Below are positions 8,804 to 17,890 of a stretch of 64,000 bases of DNA, piece by piece (position 1 is the stretch's first letter; each line of letters starts with the position of its first letter). Source of the DNA: an uncultured Bacteroidota bacterium (GTDB lineage: Bacteria; Bacteroidota; Bacteroidia; AKYH767-A; JABDAW01). The notes below the pieces were generated by a model. It was not told where the DNA came from. It worked only from the letters and a program-made list of their open reading frames with translations, and did no database searches. The stretch is taken from assembly GCA_903844645.1 (NCBI GenBank), contig CAIMUP010000008.1, positions 32,612 to 96,611 of the forward strand, written 5' to 3'. Made by a program: the position numbers and the translations under genes.

Positions 8804-10300
8804 ATGAGAACTCTTAAATTGAAAGTTTTTTTATTCGTTTTTTGTGCGATGACCATCGCATCCATTGCTGGTACTGAACCGGCATACAGTGTTAAAATCA
8901 AGGTTGTCGGTGTGAAGGATAGCATGTGCTACCTTGCAAATTATTACGGCGACAAGCAGTACATTCACGACTCGGCGAGGTCGGATGCCAATGGCAGGTA
9001 TGTATTTGAAGGCAAGGAAAAGCTGCCTGGGGGTATCTATTTATTTGTATTGCCGACGAGGAAGTATTTCGAGGTATTGATTGACCATGACCAGTTCTTT
9101 ACTATGGAAACAGACACTGCCGACATGGTCAAGAACATGAAAATTACCGGCTCGAAGGACAACAAGTTGTTCTACGAATACCTTAACTTTGTGAGCGGCA
9201 AGGGCAAGGAGGTAGAAGGTCTGAAAACCCGAATGAATGCCTTCAAGGACATCAACAAAGATTCTTCAAAATTCTATCGCGAGAAGATATTAAAGGTGGA
9301 TACTTTGGTGGTGAATTATAAAGCCAATTACATCAAGATGAATCCTGAATCATTCTTATCGAAAGTATTCAATCTTTCTGATGAGCCGAAGATACCCGAA
9401 GCCCCTCTTTTACCGAATGGTAGAAAGGATTCGACCTTCGCTTATCATTACTACAAAGGTCATTACTTTGATAAGATTGACTTCACGGACGACCGCCTTT
9501 TGCGTACCCCTGTTTTCCATGATAAAATCTCTCGATACATGAAGGATTTGGTCTTACAAATGCCCGATTCAGTGAACAAAGAAGCCGATATGTTGGTGGA
9601 GCGTGCGAAGGTCAATAAAGACATGTTCAAATATGTGGTATGGTGGGTTACGAATAATTATGAAACCTCCAACATTATGGGCATGGATGCCGTGTTTGTA
9701 CACATGGCGAAGACCTATTATACCAAAGAATTAGCTACTTGGGTGGACTCTACGCAGCTCTTCAAAATACAAGACAGAGCCAGGACTTTAGACCCTATAT
9801 TGGTGGGCAAGCCCGCCCCTTATATGATCCTCCAAGATACCGCCGGAATGTGGCATTCATTGTACGATTTGAAGAAAAAATATACCGTCCTCGTATTCTG
9901 GGATCCTGATTGCGGTCATTGCCAAAAAGCAATTCCGAAGCTCGTGAAATGGTATGCCATCGCGAAGGATTATAACATAGAAATCTACGCCGCCAATTCT
10001 GCCGTCGAAGAAGAAAAATGGAAGAAATTTATCCGCGAAAAAGGATTGAATTGGATTAACGTAGCCGACATTAATCTCCACAACAATTTCCGTCACGAGT
10101 GGGACATTGTAACCACCCCGCAGATATATGTGCTGGATGAGAACAAAAAGATTATTGCCAAACGGCTCGACCCCGAAACCCTCGCTGACTTCATGAAAAG
10201 AAAACTTCACGAAGACGGCAAAGAGATTAATTACAACGACCTCGAATTCTTAAAGAACAAGAAAGACAAAGAAGATATTTACGCTCCTGAAAAGGAGTAA
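8804..10300 (+). CDS. Exported thioredoxin-fold protein (TlpA/ResA-like)
   Basis: A secreted or periplasmic thiol-disulfide protein. Residues 1-22 form a signal peptide (KVFLFVFCAMTIASIAG). The N-terminal ~100 residues (IKVVGVKDSMCYLANYYGDK, then YVFEGKEKLPGGIYLF) resemble the DUF4369-type beta domain found ahead of Bacteroidota thioredoxins. A helical middle region follows (~130-330). The C-terminal thioredoxin domain (~345-480) has the active-site CGHC in VLVFWDPDCGHCQKA, and the cis-Pro region TTPQIYVLD. It probably reduces or isomerises disulfides of exported proteins or takes part in cytochrome c maturation; the substrate cannot be told from context. Ends with a clear terminator. Confidence 0.85.
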   Translation: MRTLKLKVFLFVFCAMTIASIAGTEPAYSVKIKVVGVKDSMCYLANYYGDKQYIHDSARSDANGRYVFEGKEKLPGGIYLFVLPTRKYFEVLIDHDQFFTMETDTADMVKNMKITGSKDNKLFYEYLNFVSGKGKEVEGLKTRMNAFKDINKDSSKFYREKILKVDTLVVNYKANYIKMNPESFLSKVFNLSDEPKIPEAPLLPNGRKDSTFAYHYYKGHYFDKIDFTDDRLLRTPVFHDKISRYMKDLVLQMPDSVNKEADMLVERAKVNKDMFKYVVWWVTNNYETSNIMGMDAVFVHMAKTYYTKELATWVDSTQLFKIQDRARTLDPILVGKPAPYMILQDTAGMWHSLYDLKKKYTVLVFWDPDCGHCQKAIPKLVKWYAIAKDYNIEIYAANSAVEEEKWKKFIREKGLNWINVADINLHNNFRHEWDIVTTPQIYVLDENKKIIAKRLDPETLADFMKRKLHEDGKEINYNDLEFLKNKKDKEDIYAPEKE

Positions 10301-10327
10301 TCATTCGTGAATGATTCTATAAAAAGA

Positions 10328-10358
10328 AAGCCTCCCGACATTACATCGGGAGGCTTTT
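10328..10358. terminator. Shared terminator between convergent genes
   Basis: AAGCCTCCCGA-ttaca-TCGGGAGGCTTTT hairpin with T-run, placed between the stops of the thioredoxin-like gene and the convergent 10390-11160 gene; may serve both strands. Confidence 0.85.
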
Positions 10359-10389
10359 CGTTTATCAAAGAAACCTTAAAGCTCCTCTT

Positions 10390-11160
10390 TTACAACGCCA
10401 CTATTGGGATGCAATAGATCCATGCCAACGAACCATCGGGCTTGATGACGGCAAAACGAAACCAATACTTCGTCAGCGGTGTCAAGCCGGTGATCGTTAC
10501 TCTGCCTTTCTTGATGGCTTTGCAGAAGGTGTAGGTGATGCCATCGGTAGAAATTTCAAAAATGTAGGACGGATTCCTTCCTATCGCTTTCACGATTAAT
10601 TCGATCTCTCCAGTAAGCCTCCGAATCGCCTCAATAGCGGGTTTATCGGCTTTGGTACGAACTACCAAGTGCATGTTTGCTCCGACCGCGATAGAATTTG
10701 CATTCAGCGGTTTTGCATTGACCAATCCTTGTACATACGCAAGGGCACCTTCCAGATCCAATTCCACAGCATTCATCAAAGTGGTACGAGCGGCTACTGC
10801 CCCTTTCACTTCGTTTTCGACATCCAATACCGCCAGCGCAAGGTTAGCAAGATTGGTGCCATAGAGGGCAAGCTCGACCATCGGCACGGTGAACCAGCCG
10901 CCAATATTATCAATAAAAGCTTTGCGGATACCAGTCGCTTTCGCGATCCAGTCGTTGATACCATCGGGCATATCCAATGCCACGATGTTTCTCTTCGCCA
11001 TCGCGAGGAGGATAATCAGATGTCCCTGTTTCTCAAAAAGGACTTCCACTTTACGATTCATGCGAGCATTCGCATTGCGGTTTCTTCTTTTGTTTTCCCA
11101 ATACCAGGGGCATTTGCTGAACATCTCGTGTTCAAAATGCTTTACATAATTGTACTTCAT
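10390..11160 (-). CDS. Orphan protein: helical domain plus FN3-like domain
   Basis: Function unknown. No signal peptide, so probably cytoplasmic. The first ~35 residues are basic and aromatic (KCPWYWENKRRNRNANARMN). About 55-150 is helical and Ala/Leu-rich (VKGAVAARTTLMNAVELDLE). The last ~80 residues look like a fibronectin-III/Ig-type beta sandwich: IFEISTDGITYTF, then TITGLTPLTKYWFRFAVIKP. The same layout, helices then FN3-like, is seen in the orphans at 24494 and 51296, so I treat them as a diverged family; this is by eye. A 21-bp array lies 100 bp upstream of its start. No obvious TAnnTTTG element is visible. Confidence 0.7.
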   Translation of the reverse strand: MKYNYVKHFEHEMFSKCPWYWENKRRNRNANARMNRKVEVLFEKQGHLIILLAMAKRNIVALDMPDGINDWIAKATGIRKAFIDNIGGWFTVPMVELALYGTNLANLALAVLDVENEVKGAVAARTTLMNAVELDLEGALAYVQGLVNAKPLNANSIAVGANMHLVVRTKADKPAIEAIRRLTGEIELIVKAIGRNPSYIFEISTDGITYTFCKAIKKGRVTITGLTPLTKYWFRFAVIKPDGSLAWIYCIPIVAL

Positions 11161-11259
11161 TTTCTTTAATTTTTAGTTGTTTAATTTTATTTATTTTTAT
11201 TCGATATTATTTAATTCATTAGCCCAAAACCGGCTTTCATCACCCCAAAATTGGAGAAA

Positions 11260-11575
11260 GTACACAGACCAAGCGAGGTGCTACACACAAGTCGCGACTT
11301 GCTACACACAACTCGCGACTTGCTACACACAACTCGCGACTTGCTACACACAACTGGCGAGGTGCTACACACAACTCGCGAGGTGCTACACACAACTCGC
11401 GACTTACTACACACAACTCCCGACTTACTACACACAACTCCCGACTTACTACACACAACTCCCGACTTACTACACACAACTCCCGACTTACTACACACAA
11501 CTCGCGAGATGCTACATACAACTCGCGAGATGCTACACACAACTCGCGAGATGCTACATAAAAGAAGCCTGTACC
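11260..11575. repeat. 21-bp tandem array upstream of an orphan gene
   Basis: Fourteen or more units of ctacacacaactcgcgacttg and variants in exact 21-bp steps from 11281 to 11554. Each unit centres on a tcgcga-type palindrome or its variant. The array is on the 5' side of the minus-strand gene at 10390-11160. Four ORFs read through it and are artefacts. Confidence 0.93.
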
Positions 11576-11831
11576 GCTGAATTATTGACATTTCAGCAGG
11601 GAAAACCTTTTTAGGAAGCGGAAAAATTACGGGATCAGCAACCATGTTTCGGGGCATAAGCAGCAAGTCGAGGACTGGCGAAGGTTGTTATGCTCCGGAA
11701 GAAGTTGGTTCGTAAGATTTATATGATTCGGGGTATTCATTTCTTTGTTTGAAGCGGCAAAGATAAACAATATTATTAATATGCAATAGGGCGGTGAAAA
11801 AAACTTCGTTTTCCATTGTCGGGATAATACT
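11576..11831. other. AT-rich intergenic stretch without a recognised gene
   Basis: Lies between the 21-bp array and the small transcript candidate. I see no credible ORF, tRNA or repeat here. Confidence 0.5.
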
Positions 11832-11845
11832 TAGTTTTGCCCCAT

Positions 11846-11980
11846 GAATAATAATAGAATGATGAACTAAAAAAGGAACTATAAGGAAATTGCGTTAAGC
11901 TGATTCTTGATGTAGAAAACTGGTAATTTATTACGGTCAAGGAAGAAGCAAAAACGCTCATGCAATGCGTGAGCTTTTGT
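11846..11980 (+). ncRNA. Candidate small transcript with promoter and terminator
   Basis: TAGTTTTG at 11832-11839 is a perfect -7 element followed by CCCC. About 130 bp downstream the hairpin GCTCATGCA/ATGCGTGAGC (from 11956) is followed by a T-rich tail. Between them no ORF is longer than eight codons (MNNNRMMN, starting right at the predicted start site). Best read as a small RNA or a short leader transcript. I do not recognise it as 6S, SRP, tmRNA or RNase P RNA. Confidence 0.35.
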
Positions 11981-12296
11981 TTATTCTGACCGTTGGTATA
12001 CCAGTACCTCTACATCGGATAAATTTTAAAGTCTCACGCAGTTTGTTTTTATAACAAAAAGCAAATGTACACACGACCACACCCCCGATTAGGATTAATA
12101 ATTCTGTTACTAAACTGGATTTATAAACTATTGAAAAAAACAGGCAAATGGATTTACAACAAACTGGCATAAAAAATGTATAAAGAAAACAACGATTCAC
12201 GAGCACCGTAACGGTTAGTTAATGATCTTTTATGTAATTTTACACCCAAATCTAAATTTAATAATTCTAAAACAAACAATTTTAATAATAAATAAA
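11981..12296. other. Intergenic region before the metalloprotease gene
   Basis: No credible gene. Contains TAATTTTA near 12234, a weak -7 candidate for the downstream gene. The minus-strand ORFs here are short and AT-driven. Confidence 0.4.
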
Positions 12297-14858
12297 ATGA
12301 AAAAAATAACAGTAATCTTAATAGTAATAGCCCTGCTTTGCAGGGTAGGCGCAATGGCGCAACAATATGATATCAAAGGTGACAAAAAAACAATGAAACA
12401 AATGATTGAAAAATCTACAACAATCATTGAAGGAAAAGTTGTAGACGGAAAACGAATTTATAAAAGCATTCATGGTACAAATGATAGTACTGAAATTTAT
12501 GCTTTGATTCTTGTGAAACCTATAGCCGTTTTAAAAGGAAGTACCGATTCATCAAAGGTTTATGAATATTTAGTCCTTCGTGGAAATTATTTTGGATCTC
12601 CAGGAGAAAGAATAATTGCAGGATTAAATGATCCAACTAATGATCCCCAAAACGGAATTTTCTTTTTGTCAGATTCAATACCATCGCCGGATTATAATCA
12701 TCCTTTTCCAAATGCTGTTCATGTAGATTATAATTATGGTTTAGGCTATAATAATACGAATCGTGAGCGCACTTTGAAAGATCTTGAGGAGAATTATGGA
12801 TTGAAACCTATCGCAGTTTTTGATTCGCCAATAGTGAAAAAAAAAAGTCTAAACGACAGTAAAGTAAGACCAAGAACAAAACCTGAAAAGATTTTAAAGC
12901 ATACGTCTGTAACCAATAAAAAATCTTTTAATAATTCTCTTTCTAATTATATAGTTCTGGATCGTAAAAAGTCTATTGCTACAAACGACACAGAATTTAT
13001 TTCATTCGAATTACAGGATTTGACTTGTACAACTTTTAATCCTTCTTATTTTGAGTTTGATATAAACATAAATGCAGATTTAGATAGTAATAGTTTTTTT
13101 GATCATTATATTTTTACCCTCCAATACAATACTTTAGCATTTGGGCATAATATTGTTTCCGGACATAATATTTCTATAACTAAAGGTATTTCGTATTTAG
13201 ACAGTACTTATTATAATCCAATGTTATATGCCTATGACTACGATACCAACATTATAGCCTTCCCTTTCGGTGTTGATACTACAAGGCTTTTATTTAATAG
13301 AACGCGTGTAGTAACAAATACGGTAACAATATTCCATGTCAAGATGCTTATTCAAGATTGCAGTCAGGATGTTGCGAGTGGCTGGGGACCGATAATAAGC
13401 CAATGTTGGTTTACTCGGAATAGTGGGGATGCACCTAATTTAGATTCTCTCTATCAAAATATAGGTTTTTCAGATACCTTAATAGGCAAGTATTGTATGA
13501 ATGACTCTTTCCCTTACATAACCCATTTTACCGATACGGTTTACCCTGGTTCTCACTTCCCTATGGAACCAGTTAATCTTGCAAAAATGGTTATTTATGG
13601 ACATAATTTTTTAGATTCTATTGGTCAATTATACTTTCATATTTCAGACGATGGTGGACAAACTTTGGAGCCTCTTAATAACTACGATATTAATTTGTGG
13701 ACAAATGATTCAATTATTGTAACCTTACCATCTGTGATTGATTCTTTTCCTAATTTGGTGAACGCGACATTCCATTGCGTAGGAAGCGGTTCATTTCTCG
13801 TTGTCACCGCAGGAGGTGATACAGCACGAAGTTCTACTGCTGCTTTTCAAGATAGTAGTGTTTTCTGCCCTTACGCTATTATAAGTGCCATTTGGCCTGC
13901 ATCATGGCCTTTGTATAGAAAAGTTAAATATGACTTAGTAAATGTGTTTGACACTATTGGTTATACTTTTCGATTCGATTCAAGCATTCATAATTTTGCC
14001 CTACCATTGAAACCATTTATTAAAAGAGCAATGAAGGATTGGGTTTGTGCTACAGGTGTAAATTTTGTTGCTGGCACAGATACAATGCTTGATCACTATA
14101 ATGATACCGATAAAGTATGTAATATATTCCTAGTAAATACGCTTCCTGATAGCGCATTAATGTCCACTCAGGTAACACCATTTAAATGTAACGATCAGTT
14201 TGGAAATGTTATTTTTATTGTGAAAGATATTGATATAGGGATTTTGAGGAATCCAACTATGATTACTTCTGGTAAAGTATGGTGGGTAGATACTTTACAA
14301 AATGACTTAAAACTTGATAGTTTAGATTTTTTTGAAAGTATTTTACATGAATTCGGGCATGCGAGCTGTTTAAAACATGTCAATCAAAAAGAACTAATGT
14401 ACCTTGCTGCTCAACATGGTCCTATACCAGGAGGGCAAAGAAGATTAATTGACATTTATGATATGAACGGAGGATTAAATGTTAATTTCACAAGTTCATT
14501 AGCAACTACGGTTCTGCCCTCATGTCAAGTTTATCACCCGATGATTATGATTAATAATAACTGTGTTTGGTTTGGCGATGTAAACGAACTAAACCATAAT
14601 GTTCTTAGTCTAAAAGTGTACCCTAATCCGGTTCACAATACTTTATTGAACATTGCTTATGATTTAAAAGAAGATGCCCCCGTTAATTTTATTTTACTAA
14701 ATAGTGTTGGCAAGGAGATTTATTCAATGAATGCAAACAGGAGTTCAGGAAAGAATGTTGATCAAATTAACATGGATGACTTAGCAACTGGGATATATTA
14801 TTTGGAAGTCATCATCAATAAAATTGGAGATACAATGACATTAGTAAAGATTAAATAA
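12297..14858 (+). CDS. Secreted matrixin-like metalloprotease with T9SS sorting domain
   Basis: 853 aa from the ATG at 12297, chosen because it gives a clean signal peptide (KKITVILIVIALLCRVGAMAQ); the longer track ORF adds 25 residues with no support. The middle part is beta-rich and contains a cohesin-like or IPT/Ig-like stretch. Near residue ~685, ILHEFGHASCLKHVN is a metzincin zinc site (HExxHxxxxxH) with LMY soon after as a possible Met-turn. The position usually held by Gly in HExxHxxGxxH is Cys. The last ~80 residues (LKVYPNPVHN ... LATGIYYLEV) are a type A T9SS C-terminal domain, so it should cross the outer membrane and be anchored or released. Likely a cell-surface or secreted protease; the substrate is unknown. 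Confidence 0.82.
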   Translation: MKKITVILIVIALLCRVGAMAQQYDIKGDKKTMKQMIEKSTTIIEGKVVDGKRIYKSIHGTNDSTEIYALILVKPIAVLKGSTDSSKVYEYLVLRGNYFGSPGERIIAGLNDPTNDPQNGIFFLSDSIPSPDYNHPFPNAVHVDYNYGLGYNNTNRERTLKDLEENYGLKPIAVFDSPIVKKKSLNDSKVRPRTKPEKILKHTSVTNKKSFNNSLSNYIVLDRKKSIATNDTEFISFELQDLTCTTFNPSYFEFDININADLDSNSFFDHYIFTLQYNTLAFGHNIVSGHNISITKGISYLDSTYYNPMLYAYDYDTNIIAFPFGVDTTRLLFNRTRVVTNTVTIFHVKMLIQDCSQDVASGWGPIISQCWFTRNSGDAPNLDSLYQNIGFSDTLIGKYCMNDSFPYITHFTDTVYPGSHFPMEPVNLAKMVIYGHNFLDSIGQLYFHISDDGGQTLEPLNNYDINLWTNDSIIVTLPSVIDSFPNLVNATFHCVGSGSFLVVTAGGDTARSSTAAFQDSSVFCPYAIISAIWPASWPLYRKVKYDLVNVFDTIGYTFRFDSSIHNFALPLKPFIKRAMKDWVCATGVNFVAGTDTMLDHYNDTDKVCNIFLVNTLPDSALMSTQVTPFKCNDQFGNVIFIVKDIDIGILRNPTMITSGKVWWVDTLQNDLKLDSLDFFESILHEFGHASCLKHVNQKELMYLAAQHGPIPGGQRRLIDIYDMNGGLNVNFTSSLATTVLPSCQVYHPMIMINNNCVWFGDVNELNHNVLSLKVYPNPVHNTLLNIAYDLKEDAPVNFILLNSVGKEIYSMNANRSSGKNVDQINMDDLATGIYYLEVIINKIGDTMTLVKIK

Positions 14859-14876
14859 GAGGAGAATAATTTCAAA

Positions 14877-14908
14877 AGAAAAGCGGCATAGAACATGCCG
14901 CTTTTTTT
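14877..14908 (+). terminator. Terminator of the metalloprotease gene
   Basis: AAAGCGGCAT-agaac-ATGCCGCTTTTTTT, 18 bp past the stop codon. Confidence 0.9.
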
Positions 14909-14971
14909 ATTTCTATAAACTGATAGAAGATAATAAAGAGGTTTTAGGCATCGGGAAACTATTAGTTGAAT

Positions 14972-15037
14972 AGTTTAAAGTTTAAGGTTTAAGGTTTAAG
15001 GTCGTACACAACTTTAAACCTTAAACTTCAAACCTTA
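14972..15037. repeat. TTTAAGG-type inverted repeat
   Basis: Repeats of gtttaaggtttaag are followed, after cgtacaca, by the complementary actttaaaccttaaac. Similar sequences occur at about 33900 and 52505, so it is a small dispersed family. Confidence 0.6.
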
Positions 15038-15045
15038 ACTCCACC

Positions 15046-15075
15046 AAAAGCGGTACACAGCGTACCGCTTTTTTT
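15046..15075. terminator. Terminator-like hairpin
   Basis: AAAGCGGTAC-acagc-GTACCGCTTTTTTT. It is a second strong hairpin between the convergent protease and porin genes; which transcript it serves is unclear. Confidence 0.7.
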
Positions 15076-15106
15076 GTTCTTAATTAATTTCCTACTTTTG
15101 CAATTC

Positions 15107-15158
15107 ATTAGACCTCTTTCATAAAGCTTTTATTGCCCAATTACGAAAGAGGTCTAAT
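15107..15158. repeat. Inverted repeat ATTAGACCTCTTTC
   Basis: Fourteen-base perfect arms, ATTAGACCTCTTTC (15107-15120) and GAAAGAGGTCTAAT (15145-15158), enclose 24 bp. GAGGTCTAAT recurs at about 23803. Looks like the relic of a small mobile or REP-like element; the right arm abuts the porin stop codon. Confidence 0.6.
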
Positions 15159-17094
15159 CAAAAAATTGCCAGATAATGCCAAACTTAATTCCGAAAACAG
15201 GCATCGCATAATTCGGCACCAAATAGTAGCTCTCGGCAGGATGAAAATTATTCAACACGTTCTCGCCCCTCAAATAAATCCGCGCCGTACGGATCTTGAT
15301 ATTCAAGAAAATATCCAACAACGGATAGTCGCCAATCGCATACTTATCTTGCAGATAAAACTGCCCCGTTACCGGCATGTACGCATCGCCAAAGTAGTGA
15401 GAATGGTAGCGGAAATCCACCCCGAATTGAGTCTGTAAAGCATGATGAAAAAAAGCATGATCAATAAAAAGAGAGTTTGAAAATGTGAATTCCGGCAACC
15501 GGATTTTATCGGTATGCAATGCCTTTTGATACAGAATATTATTATCGAAATGCAGATGATGCCATTGAAAGTTTTTACTTAATTCTATTTGAGTAATCAC
15601 CACCGAATCCCGCGCCTGAACGGGCATTGAAGCCGTATCGTAATAAATATAGTTAGAGATATTGATCAACCGAAAATCCAATTTGTTGTTTCTCTTTTTC
15701 CCATTAATCTCAAAAGTAACCGCCTGAAAATTGATTGGATTAAAATGGTTGTTCCACGAATAATTATTGCCCTCATATCTATTCTGCATCAAGGTCGGCG
15801 CAACAGAATTGATGGAAAATAAAAACGCAGTCGGCACCTTCGCAGAATCCTTCGCATACTCTTTAAACAACGCGGAATAAGAACCCTTGTTAGCCCCATA
15901 AAAACAATAATTGCCCGACAATTTAAGATGTAAGAAACCCTTAAAATGTATCGCCCCACCAGCAATTCCATTCTGCAAACTGCTATCAATAATTCGTTGA
16001 TGATACCAAATTATTTCATGCGACAAATCGAACAAATACCCAAAGTACCGCAGCGAATCATCGCCCTTATTTTTATTATCCAAAGTACCCCACGAAATCT
16101 TGTTCGTCAGCTTCGAATAATACGTCGTATCAGACGTATGCGCCGAATCGGGATAGAAATTTCGATAAAAACCAGGTATCTCCAAGCTGTCCTCGAAAGT
16201 ATAAGAATTCGTTTCATAAGTGATGGAATGAGCAACGCGTTGTGTAGGCTTAAACCGTTGGATAGTGATGGTATCATTGATTTTCACCTCAGAATGAAAA
16301 CCGAAATCATAGCTCTGTTTGACATAGAAAATACGGTTGTTATACCGCGTATTCGCATTCTGCAAACTAACCAAGTTCAGGTTCTGCGCAATATCGTTTA
16401 AGCCACTATTCGTCGAGTCGTTGTTGCTTTTTAATCCGCCATTTTCCTGATTCTTCACCACATTCCAAATCCCCGTAGCAAGGGCATTGTAGCGAAGATT
16501 TTTAGAATTATACCAAGAGAAGAAATCGAAGTTCGTAACGCTAGTATTCTGATGCGGCAACGACCCATCCGACCCGATACGATTGTAGTTAAAACCAAAA
16601 TTAAACTGCTCATTCATGTTCTGCGTGTGGGTAACCTTTATATATCCCTCGCTCTTCGACCCTAACCCGAATTGCAGTTCGGTGAACGGTTTATTCGTTC
16701 GATAATATTTGATGCTGTCAAGGGAAAAGAAGAATAAATCGTAATTATGGAAACCAATATTCATCCCCAAACGATTGTTGATAGCAAAAAGATTGGGAAA
16801 CGCCGCCGTTCCGAGGTTGCCGAGGTATTTATATGAATGTTTGAAGGCGGGATTAAAAACTTCTATCATATCCAAAACAGTATCAATTTTTTGAAGTTCG
16901 GTAGCAGGAATGGTCTTTTCCAAAGAAATCTCATTAAAATACTTTACCACCGGGATTATTCTCGGAGTTTTCTTCTTTGTGGAGTCCGCAGGGATAGCAA
17001 AAGAGGCAATCGGAAACAGACAAAATATACTATATATCAGGCATTTGGCAACCTTGGCACGAATCTGAAACAGCTCCTTGTTTATCTTAATCAT
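15154..17094 (-). CDS. Putative outer-membrane porin (Bacteroidota porin family)
   Basis: 646 aa with a signal peptide (VAKCLIYSIFCLFPIASFAIP) followed by long alternating polar/hydrophobic strands with frequent Tyr, Phe and Asn, typical of an outer-membrane beta-barrel. The C-terminus ends in an aromatic residue (FGIIWQFFD). Motifs such as NKISWGTLDNKNKGDDSLRYFG and a barrel-like end with NLRGENVLNN-type sequence fit the large 'putative porin' family of Bacteroidota. Transport substrate unknown. The -7 element TATTTTTG ends six bases before the ATG, so the message should have almost no leader. It is divergent from the H1-like gene. Confidence 0.78.
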   Translation of the reverse strand: MIKINKELFQIRAKVAKCLIYSIFCLFPIASFAIPADSTKKKTPRIIPVVKYFNEISLEKTIPATELQKIDTVLDMIEVFNPAFKHSYKYLGNLGTAAFPNLFAINNRLGMNIGFHNYDLFFFSLDSIKYYRTNKPFTELQFGLGSKSEGYIKVTHTQNMNEQFNFGFNYNRIGSDGSLPHQNTSVTNFDFFSWYNSKNLRYNALATGIWNVVKNQENGGLKSNNDSTNSGLNDIAQNLNLVSLQNANTRYNNRIFYVKQSYDFGFHSEVKINDTITIQRFKPTQRVAHSITYETNSYTFEDSLEIPGFYRNFYPDSAHTSDTTYYSKLTNKISWGTLDNKNKGDDSLRYFGYLFDLSHEIIWYHQRIIDSSLQNGIAGGAIHFKGFLHLKLSGNYCFYGANKGSYSALFKEYAKDSAKVPTAFLFSINSVAPTLMQNRYEGNNYSWNNHFNPINFQAVTFEINGKKRNNKLDFRLINISNYIYYDTASMPVQARDSVVITQIELSKNFQWHHLHFDNNILYQKALHTDKIRLPEFTFSNSLFIDHAFFHHALQTQFGVDFRYHSHYFGDAYMPVTGQFYLQDKYAIGDYPLLDIFLNIKIRTARIYLRGENVLNNFHPAESYYLVPNYAMPVFGIKFGIIWQFFD

Positions 17095-17099
17095 GGCGG

Positions 17100-17107
17100 C
17101 AAAAATA
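17100..17107 (-). promoter_or_regulatory. -7 element abutting the porin start codon
   Basis: Minus-strand TATTTTTG-CCGCC-ATG. The element is so close to the start codon that transcription should begin at or just before the ATG. Confidence 0.65.
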
Positions 17108-17172
17108 GCTTAAATTTGGATGAAAAAGGTAAATAATGCAGAAAAAATTTGGTTTATGTTAAATGAAATTAT

Positions 17173-17180
17173 TATTTTTG
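17173..17180 (+). promoter_or_regulatory. -7 element for the H1-like gene
   Basis: TATTTTTG followed by TTGCC, 30 bp before the ATG at 17211. Confidence 0.6.
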
Positions 17181-17210
17181 TTGCCTCAAAAAAATTAAAC
17201 AGTCTTAAAC

Positions 17211-17858
17211 ATGGCAAAAAAACTAACCAAAAAACCTGCCCCAAAAGGGAAACCTGCGGCATCATCTTCATCAACCAAAAAGGCAACGCCGAATAAAAAA
17301 GCAGCGGCAAAAGGAAAGCCTAAAGTAGCAACAAAGAAAGTTGTTGCGAAATCAACTCCACCAAAAAAGGCAACAAGCACAAAGAAAGTTGTTGCTAAGA
17401 AAACAGTTGCGGCAAAGCCTAAGCCGTCTTCGGTAAAGAAGAAAGTAGTGGCTAAACCAATAGCCAAAAAGGTGGTGAAGAAACCAGCATCTTCTGCAAA
17501 AAAGGTAGTTAAGAAATCAACTCCTTCTGTAAAAAAGGTTACGAAAAAAGTAACTACAGTTGTGAAGAAAGTTACCCCTCCGGCAAAGAAGAAGTTAGTT
17601 GCCAAACCTGTTGTAAAAAAAGCAACTCCTAAGAAAGAAGTTAAGACAAAACCTGTAGCCGTAGCCCCTCCCAAATCAAGTGTTAAGATCATTCCGGCAA
17701 AGAAAATGGATTTTAAAGATGAGCAAACAAAGACTTTGGAAAGCTCGATTATCAAACCTACAATAGTCTCTGATATTGACTATGAAGTAACAATTGATGA
17801 GGATTTCAAAGGCTTTGATGACCCATTTAATTTGGAGGATGACGACGACGATTATTAG
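17211..17858 (+). CDS. Histone H1-like Lys/Ala/Pro-rich DNA-binding protein
   Basis: Residues 1-165 are almost entirely K, A, P, V, T and S in irregular KKxxAKK and TPPKK units, like the tail of eukaryotic histone H1 and bacterial H1-like (Hc1/AlgP-type) proteins. Such tails bind DNA without sequence specificity and compact it. The last ~45 residues switch to strongly acidic sequence (ITIDEDFKGFDDPFNLEDDDDDY), which could fold back and modulate DNA binding. No signal peptide. Because of its composition, database matches will be compositional, not necessarily homologous. Confidence 0.75.
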   Translation: MAKKLTKKPAPKGKPAASSSSTKKATPNKKAAAKGKPKVATKKVVAKSTPPKKATSTKKVVAKKTVAAKPKPSSVKKKVVAKPIAKKVVKKPASSAKKVVKKSTPSVKKVTKKVTTVVKKVTPPAKKKLVAKPVVKKATPKKEVKTKPVAVAPPKSSVKIIPAKKMDFKDEQTKTLESSIIKPTIVSDIDYEVTIDEDFKGFDDPFNLEDDDDDY

Positions 17859-17890
17859 TCTGTCGGGGATTACTTTTAATCCTTGATAGA

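Noticed and set aside
11260-11575. CRISPR array
   Set aside because: The repeats are contiguous with no unique spacers, and no cas genes are in the window; the same holds for all the other arrays.
11177-11666. Four ORFs over the 21-bp array
   Set aside because: Same reason; several frames are open at once, which is typical of a simple repeat.
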